A stretch of DNA of 64,000 nucleotides from JABDIP01 sp965237625. GTDB taxonomy: Bacteria; Pseudomonadota; Alphaproteobacteria; DSM-16000; Inquilinaceae. Shown piece after piece: positions 53,887 to 61,742 of the stretch; the stretch's first letter is position 1; every line of letters begins with the position of its first letter. The notes beneath the pieces were generated by a model. That model saw only the letters and a program-made list of their open reading frames with translations, was not told the DNA's origin and did not search any database. The DNA is taken from the NCBI GenBank assembly GCA_965237625.1, contig CBDEGD010000044.1:62001-126000 (forward strand). The letters run 5' to 3'. A program made the position numbers and the translations under genes.

Positions 53887-54770
53887 CCGCATCCCGCCCG
53901 GTGATTGGGATCGCCAAAAATCGGCCGACGGCCCGCACCTATGAGGAGACCTATGCCGAAGCGCCGGCGCGCCGGCGCCCGGTGTCCCGGCTCTGGCGCC
54001 GGGGTCTCTATGGCACCGGCGGCCTGATGGTCGCCTCGGCGGTCGGCACCGTGATCTGGGCGTTCACCAGCGGCTGGGTGGCGAACACCGTCACCGCGAC
54101 CATCGACCATCTTCTGGACGCGTCGGTCGAGGCCGGGCTCGGGGTACGGGACGTCTTGGTTACCGGGCGCGACCGGACGCCGGGCGATGAATTGCTGGCG
54201 GCGCTGGGGGTCGAGCGCGGCACGCCGATCCTCACCTTCGATCCGGATGAAGCCCGCGACGCCGTGGTGGCCCTGCCCTGGGTGCGCAATGTGGTGGTCG
54301 AGCGCCGCTTCCCGGACACCATTTATCTGCGGCTGGAGGAGCGCCAACCACTAGCGCTGTGGCAGTCGGACCAGACTATGCGCGTCATCGACGCCGACGG
54401 CGTGGTGCTGACCCATGATGGGCTGGATGCCTATGCGGCGCTGCCGCTGGTCGTCGGCCAGGGCGCGCCGGGCCAGGCCGCGCCTCTGTTGGAGAAGCTG
54501 GCGGGACTGCCGGCGATCGCCGGGCGGGTCGAGGCCGCGATCCTGGTCAGCGGCCGGCGTTGGGATCTGCGTCTCGACAACGGGGTCAATATCCGGCTTC
54601 CCGAAATCGGGATCGACGAGGCGCTGGCCCGCCTGTCCGAGATCGAGGCCGATCGCGGCCTGTTCGATCGGGACATTGTCGCCATCGATTTGAGGATCGG
54701 CGACCGGATGGTCGTGCAGACCACGCCGGGCGCCCGCGAAAGACGGCTGATGCCGGAGGAAGACACATGA
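53874..54770 (+). CDS. ftsQ: Cell division protein FtsQ
   Basis: A 298-residue bitopic membrane protein. A basic cytoplasmic N-terminus of about 40 residues is followed by one helix (about 46-65), then the periplasmic POTRA domain (VTGRDRTPGDELLAAL, with TPILTFDPDEARDAV) and the beta domain containing LPWVRNVVVERRFPDTIYLRLEER. It links FtsL and FtsB to the divisome. The ATG at 53874 overlaps ddl; an ATG 27 bases upstream is possible. Its stop overlaps a short bridging ORF. Confidence 0.93.
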   Translation: MPRLTASRPVIGIAKNRPTARTYEETYAEAPARRRPVSRLWRRGLYGTGGLMVASAVGTVIWAFTSGWVANTVTATIDHLLDASVEAGLGVRDVLVTGRDRTPGDELLAALGVERGTPILTFDPDEARDAVVALPWVRNVVVERRFPDTIYLRLEERQPLALWQSDQTMRVIDADGVVLTHDGLDAYAALPLVVGQGAPGQAAPLLEKLAGLPAIAGRVEAAILVSGRRWDLRLDNGVNIRLPEIGIDEALARLSEIEADRGLFDRDIVAIDLRIGDRMVVQTTPGARERRLMPEEDT

Positions 54771-54829
54771 GGCCCGGTCAGGAAATCATCCGCCGGGCTC
54801 AGGAGGCCGCAGGACGCGATGGGGTTTAA
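54767..54829 (+). CDS. Short bridging ORF between ftsQ and ftsA (20 codons)
   Basis: ATG at 54767 overlaps the ftsQ stop (ATGA) and is preceded by GGAGGAA at ideal spacing. It encodes MRPGQEIIRRAQEAAGRDGV and stops with TAA at 54827-54829, 11 bases inside ftsA. The frame contains the AGGAGG that serves ftsA. It is most likely a coupling leader that hands ribosomes from ftsQ to ftsA rather than a functional peptide. It could also be chance, as it is only 20 codons. Confidence 0.45.
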   Translation: MRPGQEIIRRAQEAAGRDGV

Positions 54830-56111
54830 CGGTGTCAAACGCTTCAAGACCCGGCCGCGCGGCGAGTTGATCGCCACGCTGGATGTGGGTAGCACCAAGG
54901 TGGTCTGTTTCATCGCCCGCATCGACGATGACGACCGGCCGCGGGTGATCGGCATCGGCCATCAGGTCAGCCACGGGCTGCGCTGCGGCGTGGTGGTCGA
55001 TATGGAAGCGGCCGAGAAGGCGATCGGCCATGCGGTCTCATCGGCGGAACAGATGGCCGGCGAGCAGATCCGCGAGGTCGTGGTCAATGTGATCGGCAGC
55101 CATCTCGCCTCGCAGATCGTCCCGGTCGATTTGCCGATCTCCGGCCACACGGTCGCAGAGGCCGATCTGCGCAAGGCGCTGAAGGTCAACGGGCGGGCCC
55201 GGCTCCCTTCCGATTGCGAGGTACTGCACGCGATACCGGTCGGTTATTCGATCGATGGCAGCAGTGGCATTCGCGATCCGCGCGGCATGCTGGGCAGTCA
55301 TCTGGGAGTCGACGTGCATCTGATCACCGCCGGCACGGCGGCGGTGCGCAACCTCGCCACCTGCATCACCCGCTGCCATCTCGAGATCGAGGCTTTCGTC
55401 GTCTCTCCCTACGCCGCCGGCCTGGCCTGCCTGGTTGATGATGAAATGGATCTCGGCTGCACCGTGATTGACATGGGCGGCGGCAGCACTGGCATCGGCG
55501 TGTTCTCCGAGGGACGGCTGGTCTTCGTCGACTGCATCCCGGTTGGCGGCAGCCACGTAACCAACGATGTGGCGCGCGGGCTGACGACGCCGGTCCTGCA
55601 TGCGGAACGCATGAAGACGCTGCACGGCCATGCCATTCCCAATGTCTCCGACGAGCGCGAGTTGATCGACGCGCCGCAGGTCGGCGAGGACGCGCCGACC
55701 CAGGCCAATCATGTGCCCAAGAGCCTGCTGACCGGGATCATCCGGCCCCGGCTGGAAGAGATCTTCGAAATGGTGCGCGGCCGGCTGGAGGATAGCGGCT
55801 TCGACAAGGTCTCCGGCCGGCGCGTGGTGCTGACCGGTGGCGCCAGCCAGCTTCAGGGCGTCCGCGAATTGGCGCAGATCATCATGGATAAGCAGGTCCG
55901 GCTGGGCCGGCCACAGGGCTTCGACGGCCTGGCCGAGGCCACCGGCGGGCCCGCCTTCTCGACCGCTGCGGGGTTGTTGGCCTATGCGGCACGGTATCAG
56001 GCCGATCCGGTTCTGGCGGGGGTTGCCGCCGGTCCGGACGGCGTCGAGGTCGGCGGCGGCCTCTGGAATCGGCTGGGTGGCTGGTTCCGCGAAAATCTGG
56101 GGGATATGTGA
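54819..56111 (+). CDS. ftsA: Cell division protein FtsA
   Basis: A 430-residue actin-like ATPase tethering FtsZ to the membrane. Motifs: LDVGSTKVVCFIA (phosphate 1, about 17-29), the SHUPR-type IA/1C insert with GHTVAEADLRKAL, DMGGGSTGIGVF (phosphate 2), and VVLTGGASQLQG (adenosine). The C-terminal amphipathic membrane-targeting helix is GGLWNRLGGWFRENLGDM. AGGAGG lies 13 bases before the ATG and AGGA closer. It is followed by a 117-bp gap before ftsZ that has no gene. Confidence 0.97.
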   Translation: MGFNGVKRFKTRPRGELIATLDVGSTKVVCFIARIDDDDRPRVIGIGHQVSHGLRCGVVVDMEAAEKAIGHAVSSAEQMAGEQIREVVVNVIGSHLASQIVPVDLPISGHTVAEADLRKALKVNGRARLPSDCEVLHAIPVGYSIDGSSGIRDPRGMLGSHLGVDVHLITAGTAAVRNLATCITRCHLEIEAFVVSPYAAGLACLVDDEMDLGCTVIDMGGGSTGIGVFSEGRLVFVDCIPVGGSHVTNDVARGLTTPVLHAERMKTLHGHAIPNVSDERELIDAPQVGEDAPTQANHVPKSLLTGIIRPRLEEIFEMVRGRLEDSGFDKVSGRRVVLTGGASQLQGVRELAQIIMDKQVRLGRPQGFDGLAEATGGPAFSTAAGLLAYAARYQADPVLAGVAAGPDGVEVGGGLWNRLGGWFRENLGDM

Positions 56112-56228
56112 CACGAGTGGCGAAATTCGACGGCGGCGGCCCCGCCTCGCCGAACCACTGCCGGGGCGGACTATTGAGCAAGAATCGGTTGAAAGAGTAC
56201 GTGCGGGACAAGAAAGGGACGGAGGTCA

Positions 56229-57815
56229 ATGATGATTAATCTGAGCATTCCGGAAACGGATCTGCAGTTGCGGCCACGCATTACCGTGGTCGGGGTTGGC
56301 GGCGCCGGCGGCAATGCCGTCAACAACATGATCCAGTCGAACCTGGAAGGGTGTGAATTCCTGGTCGCGAATACCGACGCCCAGGCGCTCTGCGGCAGCG
56401 AGGCGGAACAGAAGCTGCAGCTCGGCACCGGGTTGACCCAGGGTCTGGGCGCCGGGTCGCGGCCGGATGTCGGGCGCGCCGCCGCCGAGGAGGCGATGGA
56501 GGAGATCGCCAACTACCTGGACGGCAGCCACATGGTGTTCATCACCGCCGGCATGGGCGGCGGCACCGGCACCGGCGCGGCGCCGGTGATCGCCCGCGCG
56601 GCGCGCGAGCAGAACATCCTGACCGTGGGCGTCGTCACCAAGCCGTTCCACTTCGAAGGCGCGCACCGCATGCGCGTCGCCGAGGCCGGGCTGAACGATC
56701 TGCAGCAATTTGTCGACACGCTGATCGTCATCCCCAATCAGAACCTGTTCCGGATCGCCAATGAGCGGACCACCTTCGCCGATGCCTTCAAGATGGCGGA
56801 TGAGGTGCTGAGCTCCGGCGTTCGCGGGGTGACCGATCTGATGGTGATGCCGGGCTTGATCAACCTGGACTTCGCCGATATCCGAACCGTCATGGCCGAG
56901 ATGGGCAAGGCGATGATGGGCACTGGCGAGGATGATGGCGAACGCCGGGCGGTTGGCGCGGCCGAAGCGGCGATCTCCAACCCGCTGCTGGACGATGTCT
57001 CGATGAAGGGCGCCCGTGGCGTTCTGATCAACATCACCGGCGGTCTGGACATGACGCTTTACGAGGTGGACGAGGCGATCAACCGGGTTCGCGATGAAGT
57101 CGATACCGATGCCAATATCATCTTCGGCTCGACTTTCGATGAGAGCATGGAAGGGCGCATCCGGGTGTCGGTGGTGTCCACCGGAATCGATCTGGACGTC
57201 AGCCGGGCGCCGATCACCGCGCCGGCCAGCGGCCTGAGCGTGGTCAGCGACCGGGTGGTTTCGAACCCGTCGCAGCCGATCGGACATAGCCCGCTGACCC
57301 GTCCCGCAGCCGGCGCTCCGCGCAGCGCGCCGGTCATGCCGTCGGCGCCGAGCCAGCCCGCCGCGTCGATGGAACCAACCGTCACGGCGACGGCTCGGGA
57401 CATCGCGCCCGAACCGGCTGCCGCCGCGGTTCAACCCGAGCCGCCACGAGGTGAGCGCCGGGACGGGGCGTTCATTGCCCCGCGCCCGGTACCGAGCCCG
57501 ACCGCCGCTACAGCGGTGAATCGGGAGACGGCAGACCCGTTTGCCGAGGCCGAGATGGCGAACGCCTCCAGCGGTTTGGAGCCACGTCGAGGGCGCAATA
57601 TCTTCCGGCGCATGACCGGATTGCTGCGCGAGGACGATGGCCAGCAGGGGACGCCTCAGCCTGCTGCCCAGACCGCGGAACCGGCGGAGAGCGGACCGCA
57701 ACAACCCGAGCAGCCGCGATTGAGCGGGTTGGATGTTGGCCGGCGCGGGCCGCTTCCCAGCGCTGAAGACGACCAGCTGGATATTCCGGCATTCCTTCGC
57801 CGGCAGGCCAACTAG
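56229..57815 (+). CDS. ftsZ: Cell division GTPase FtsZ
   Basis: A 528-residue tubulin homologue that forms the Z-ring. The start is ATG ATG; GGAGG is better spaced for the second (56232). The GTPase core (about 15-330) has VVGVGGAGGNAVNNM, the tubulin signature GGGTGTGAAPVI and the T7 loop NLDFADIRTVM. A long Pro/Ala/Glu-rich linker (about 330-510) is typical of alphaproteobacteria. The C-terminal peptide DDQLDIPAFLRRQAN is the conserved FtsA/anchor-binding tail. Preceded by a 117-bp gap and followed by a hairpin. Confidence 0.98.
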   Translation: MMINLSIPETDLQLRPRITVVGVGGAGGNAVNNMIQSNLEGCEFLVANTDAQALCGSEAEQKLQLGTGLTQGLGAGSRPDVGRAAAEEAMEEIANYLDGSHMVFITAGMGGGTGTGAAPVIARAAREQNILTVGVVTKPFHFEGAHRMRVAEAGLNDLQQFVDTLIVIPNQNLFRIANERTTFADAFKMADEVLSSGVRGVTDLMVMPGLINLDFADIRTVMAEMGKAMMGTGEDDGERRAVGAAEAAISNPLLDDVSMKGARGVLINITGGLDMTLYEVDEAINRVRDEVDTDANIIFGSTFDESMEGRIRVSVVSTGIDLDVSRAPITAPASGLSVVSDRVVSNPSQPIGHSPLTRPAAGAPRSAPVMPSAPSQPAASMEPTVTATARDIAPEPAAAAVQPEPPRGERRDGAFIAPRPVPSPTAATAVNRETADPFAEAEMANASSGLEPRRGRNIFRRMTGLLREDDGQQGTPQPAAQTAEPAESGPQQPEQPRLSGLDVGRRGPLPSAEDDQLDIPAFLRRQAN

Positions 57816-57828
57816 GGAATGGTTTCCT

Positions 57829-57857
57829 GGAGGCCGTGCGCTTCATGCACGGCCTCC
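57829..57857 (+). terminator. Hairpin after ftsZ
   Basis: GGAGGCCGTGC (57829-57839) pairs perfectly with GCACGGCCTCC (57847-57857), and an outer TTCC/GGAA pairing extends it. No T-run follows, so termination may be partial. It starts 14 bp after the ftsZ stop and ahead of an AT-rich promoter region for lpxC. Confidence 0.6.
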
Positions 57858-57959
57858 GGAAGTCAAACGGCAGGGATGAATGAATAGGCGAAGCATCATC
57901 CAGGCCTGTATTCTTGCCTAGGTTTATGAAGATTAGTCCGTTATTACTGAGTTCCCATC

Positions 57960-57974
57960 TTAATGATTACTTAA
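57960..57974. promoter_or_regulatory. CtrA-type site TTAA-N7-TTAA between ftsZ and lpxC
   Basis: TTAATGATTACTTAA is a perfect TTAA-N7-TTAA motif, the binding consensus of the alphaproteobacterial cell cycle regulator CtrA. It lies about 157 bp upstream of lpxC in an unusually AT-rich gap (57816-58130) that also holds two GTAACAAA copies (57982-58000). It could control an lpxC-bamD-recN-ligA transcript or the end of the dcw operon. Confidence 0.6.
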
Positions 57975-58130
57975 AGGTTGAGTAACAAACCGTAACAAAG
58001 AGTGATTTGTTTGCATCAGGGGAAATTGGTATCTATCGCCTGGGGCACAGTTAGGTCGCCCCGACGTTGCCGAAGCCAGGTAGGTTTTCGCCGCTTCGAA
58101 ACGTAGGAACTATTCTTAGGGGGCGTGCGG

Positions 58131-59078
58131 GTGAATCTCGAACAACACGGTGGTGCCGAGTCTTCGGCGCAGAAGACGATGCGCGGCAAAATCCATTGCA
58201 CGGGCGTGGGTCTGCATACGGGCGCCAAGGTCAGCATGACCTTGCAGCCGTCCGACATCAACACCGGCATCACTTTTGTGAGGACCGACCTGCCTGAAGA
58301 GGTGGGCGTGGTTCCGGCACTCTGGGATCAGGTCTGCGATACCACCTTGTGCACGGTTATCGGCAACGAGCATGGCGTGACCGTTGGCACGGTCGAGCAC
58401 CTGATGGCCGCTCTGCGCGGCTGCGGCGTCGACAATGCGGTCATTGAGTTGGACGGCCCGGAAGTGCCGATCATGGATGGCAGTGCCGCTCCGTTCGTTT
58501 TTCTGATCGAGTCCGCCGGCTTGGCGTCACAGGCTGCCGTTCGTCGTGCGATCCGGGTGCTGAAGTCCGTCGAGATAACTGACGGAGACAAGGTGGCGCG
58601 GCTTACCCCGTCTGCCGGTTTCTCGTTCAGCTTTGAGATCGATTTCCCGAATTCCTTGATCTCGCGTCAGGAAGGCGCCATTCGGCTGGCCAACGGCGCA
58701 TTCAAATCCGACTTGGCGCGGGCCCGGACCTTCGGGTTCCTCAAGGATGCCGAGATGTTGCGGGAGCGCGGATTGGCGCGGGGCGGATCCTTGGACAACG
58801 CCATCATCATCAATGGCGGACAGGTTATGAACGAGGGCGGGCTGCGGTTCGAAGACGAGTTCGTCCGGCATAAGATCCTCGATTCGATTGGCGATCTGTA
58901 TTTGGCTGGCGCTCCGATTCTGGGCCATTTCCATGGCGGCAAATCGGGCCACGCACTGAACAACAAATTGCTGCGGGCGCTGTTCGACGATGAGATGGCC
59001 TGGTGCTACGACACCATGGACCATGCCGACTTGTCCCATAGCGGCTGGAACATGGTTCCGCTGGCACAGTCCGCCTAA
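58131..59078 (+). CDS. lpxC: UDP-3-O-acyl-N-acetylglucosamine deacetylase
   Basis: A 315-residue zinc enzyme, the committed step of lipid A synthesis. The GTG at 58131 is spaced 7 bases from AGGGGG; a GTG two codons upstream is too close. Motifs are GKIHCTGVGLHTGAKVSM, the first zinc histidine in GTVEHLMAALRGCGVDN, MDGSAAPFVFLI, the FGFLKDAEML block and the second zinc site region KILDSIGDLYLAG with HFHGGKSGHALNN. It sits after ftsZ, as in E. coli and many alphaproteobacteria. Confidence 0.97.
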   Translation: MNLEQHGGAESSAQKTMRGKIHCTGVGLHTGAKVSMTLQPSDINTGITFVRTDLPEEVGVVPALWDQVCDTTLCTVIGNEHGVTVGTVEHLMAALRGCGVDNAVIELDGPEVPIMDGSAAPFVFLIESAGLASQAAVRRAIRVLKSVEITDGDKVARLTPSAGFSFSFEIDFPNSLISRQEGAIRLANGAFKSDLARARTFGFLKDAEMLRERGLARGGSLDNAIIINGGQVMNEGGLRFEDEFVRHKILDSIGDLYLAGAPILGHFHGGKSGHALNNKLLRALFDDEMAWCYDTMDHADLSHSGWNMVPLAQSA

Positions 59079-59222
59079 CCGGTATTTCCAGAATTGAGGG
59101 TGGCCCGTGCCGGCATTGACCGGCCGTGCGCCTTTGTGCATGCCATCTCGCAAATCCGGCCGGTCGTGGTATATAGGGCGACCTAGGATCGGGACCGGAA
59201 TAGAGCGGAAACCTCTTTGGCG

Positions 59223-60053
59223 ATGCCAGTACGCGATTCAACATCCATGGTTCGGCGGCTTTTGGCTGCGTTCGCTCTTCCTGTTGCCCTGTTGCTGACG
59301 GGCTGCGCAGCGGAGGAAGAGCTTACCTATGTCGAACGGCCGGCTGAGTCGATCTACGATGAAGCGCTGGTGGATCTGGAGCAGGAGAGATTCGAACAGG
59401 CCGCGCTCCTGTTCGATGAAGTTGAGCGCCAACACCCTTATTCACAATGGGCAACCCGGGCCCAGCTGATGGCCGCCTTTGCCAACTACCAGGCCACCAG
59501 ATACGAGGATGCGATCCTTGCATTGGATCGATTTCTGGCGCTGCATCCGGGCAATGACAGCAGCGCATATGCCTACTATCTGAGGTCGCTTTGTTACTAT
59601 GAACGGATCACCGACGTCGAACGGGACCAGTTGATTACCGAGCAGGCCCGTGAGGCACTGCAGGAGGTTGTCCGCCGGTATCCGAATACGGACTATGCCC
59701 GTGACGCCGCCCTGAAGCTGGACCTGACCCTCGATCAGCTCGCCGGCAAGGAGATGACCATCGGTCGCTGGTATCTACGCCAGGGCTACTACAATGCCGC
59801 CATCAACCGCTTCCGGTCCGTGGTCGGGCAATATCAGACCACCACACATGTACCGGAGGCGTTGCATCGTCTGACCGAGGCTTACCTGGCGATCGGACTT
59901 CCCGAAGAGGCCAGAATCAATGCTGCAGTACTCGGGCACAACTATCCGGGAACCGAGTGGTATATCGACAGCTATGCCTTGCTGGTCGACGAGGGCGTCC
60001 GCCCACAGGAGCCGAAGGGTTTCTTCGGTCGCCTGGCGGACAGCGTCTTTTAG
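59223..60053 (+). CDS. bamD: Outer membrane assembly lipoprotein BamD
   Basis: A 276-residue lipoprotein of the BAM complex that folds outer membrane proteins. The signal peptide ends in a lipobox (LLLTGCA, Cys near 26). The mature part consists of tetratricopeptide-like repeats (LVDLEQERFEQAALLFDEVERQHPYS and RYEDAILALDRFLALHPG blocks). The family's YAYYLRSLCYYERITDVERD region is present. Start chosen at ATG 59223; a TTG two codons earlier or the ATG at 59247 remain possible. 144 bp after lpxC. Confidence 0.95.
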   Translation: MPVRDSTSMVRRLLAAFALPVALLLTGCAAEEELTYVERPAESIYDEALVDLEQERFEQAALLFDEVERQHPYSQWATRAQLMAAFANYQATRYEDAILALDRFLALHPGNDSSAYAYYLRSLCYYERITDVERDQLITEQAREALQEVVRRYPNTDYARDAALKLDLTLDQLAGKEMTIGRWYLRQGYYNAAINRFRSVVGQYQTTTHVPEALHRLTEAYLAIGLPEEARINAAVLGHNYPGTEWYIDSYALLVDEGVRPQEPKGFFGRLADSVF

Positions 60054-60071
60054 GCTGACCAAAGACCACCA

Positions 60072-61742
60072 ATGCTGATCGGCCTGTCGATCCGCGATGT
60101 TGTCCTGATCGAACGGCTCGACATAGCGTTCGCCGACGGGCTATGCGCGCTGACTGGTGAAACTGGCGCGGGAAAGTCGATCCTATTGGATGCGCTCGGC
60201 TTGGCGCTGGGCGCACGGAGCGATTCCTCACTGGTACGGCATGGCAGCGAATCCGCTTCGGTAACCGCGGAATTCGAGCTGCCCTCCGATCATCGCGCAA
60301 TGGCATTGCTGGGCGAGCATGACCTGCCGGATGGCGAGTCGTTGCTGTTGCGCCGAACTGTGACTCGCGACGGCCGCAGCCGTGCCTTCGTCAACGACCA
60401 GCCGGTTGGCGCGGCCTTGCTGCGGCAGATCGGAGAGGCATTGGTCGAGGTGCATGGTCAGTTCGACACCGCCGGTCTGCTCAATCCCAGGACCCATCGC
60501 GAATCCCTCGACGCCTTTGGCGGCCTGCTTGTCGACCTCGAACGGGTGGCCGCCGCCTGGCGCGCCTGGCGACAGGTCGAGGAGGCGAAGGCCGATGCGG
60601 ATGCAAAGGCGGCCCAGGCCCGGGCCGAGGAAGACTATCTCCGGCATACCGTGGCGGAATTCGACGCCCTGGACCCAAAGCCCGGCGAGGAAGGTCAGTT
60701 GGCCGACCGGCGCGCCATGCTGATGCATCGGGAAAAGCTGATTGAAGCGATCAATGGCGCGGTGGAGCAGCTTTCCGGCGACACCAGCGCCGAAGGGACC
60801 CTCGGCGGTGCGCGCCGATTGCTCGAGAGGGTAGCCGACAAGGCCGCCGGCCGCCTCGATCCGACACTGGACGGCATCGACAGGGCCCTTTCAGAAACCG
60901 CAGAGGCCACCGCCCAATTACAGAGCCTGAGCGCCGATATCGATCTTGATGTGGGCGAGTTGGAGGGGCTCGAAGAAAGACTGTTTTCGCTGCGTGCCGC
61001 CGCGCGCAAATACGGAGTCGAGGTCGATGGGCTTGCCGCGCTGCGCGACGAGCTGGCTGAGAAACTCTCCCTGATCGAGGGAGATGGCGACCGCCTCTCA
61101 CAGCTGGCAAAGGCAGCCGAGATGGCCAGGGCAACTTATCTGGAGGCTGCGGAGGTTCTCAGCAGCGCACGGTCGCGGGCGGCAGGCGATCTGGACAAGG
61201 CGATTGCCGCCGAACTGCCGCCCTTAAAGCTCGAGAAGGCTCATTTCCTTACCCAGGTGGCGGAACTGCCAGAGAGCGAATGGGGGCCGAATGGCCGTGA
61301 CCGGGTCATCTTCCTGGTCGCCACCAATCCCGGAGCACCGCCAGGGCCGCTCAACCGGGTAGCCTCGGGCGGCGAACTCGCCCGTTTCATGCTGGCACTG
61401 AAAGTCGTGCTGACCCGCGGCGGCTCGGCGCCCACACTGATCTTCGACGAGGTCGACAGCGGCATCAGCGGCGCCGTTGCCGCCGCCGTCGGAGACAGGC
61501 TTGGCCGGCTGAGCGACGAGGTTCAGGTATTGGTGGTGACGCACAGCCCGCAGGTCGCGGCCCGGGCGGGACATCATTGGCGCGTCGCGAAGGCATCGAG
61601 CGGCGACCATGTGGCGACAACGGTGGCGGCACTAGAGGACGGCGAGCGGCGGGAAGAGATCGCGCGCATGCTCTCCGGCGCGACGGTCACCGATCAGGCG
61701 CGGGCCGCAGCCGACAGCCTGATCGCGGCACAATCCGCCTGA
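60072..61742 (+). CDS. recN: DNA repair protein RecN
   Basis: A 556-residue SMC-like ATPase acting in double-strand break repair. Walker A is GETGAGKSILLDAL (about 28-41), the ABC signature is VASGGELARFMLALK, Walker B is TLIFDEVDSGISG, and the D-loop region has VVTHSPQVAARAGHHW. Coiled-coil arms fill the middle (about 170-360). The short gap after bamD and the ATGA overlap with ligA suggest one transcript. Confidence 0.96.
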   Translation: MLIGLSIRDVVLIERLDIAFADGLCALTGETGAGKSILLDALGLALGARSDSSLVRHGSESASVTAEFELPSDHRAMALLGEHDLPDGESLLLRRTVTRDGRSRAFVNDQPVGAALLRQIGEALVEVHGQFDTAGLLNPRTHRESLDAFGGLLVDLERVAAAWRAWRQVEEAKADADAKAAQARAEEDYLRHTVAEFDALDPKPGEEGQLADRRAMLMHREKLIEAINGAVEQLSGDTSAEGTLGGARRLLERVADKAAGRLDPTLDGIDRALSETAEATAQLQSLSADIDLDVGELEGLEERLFSLRAAARKYGVEVDGLAALRDELAEKLSLIEGDGDRLSQLAKAAEMARATYLEAAEVLSSARSRAAGDLDKAIAAELPPLKLEKAHFLTQVAELPESEWGPNGRDRVIFLVATNPGAPPGPLNRVASGGELARFMLALKVVLTRGGSAPTLIFDEVDSGISGAVAAAVGDRLGRLSDEVQVLVVTHSPQVAARAGHHWRVAKASSGDHVATTVAALEDGERREEIARMLSGATVTDQARAAADSLIAAQSA

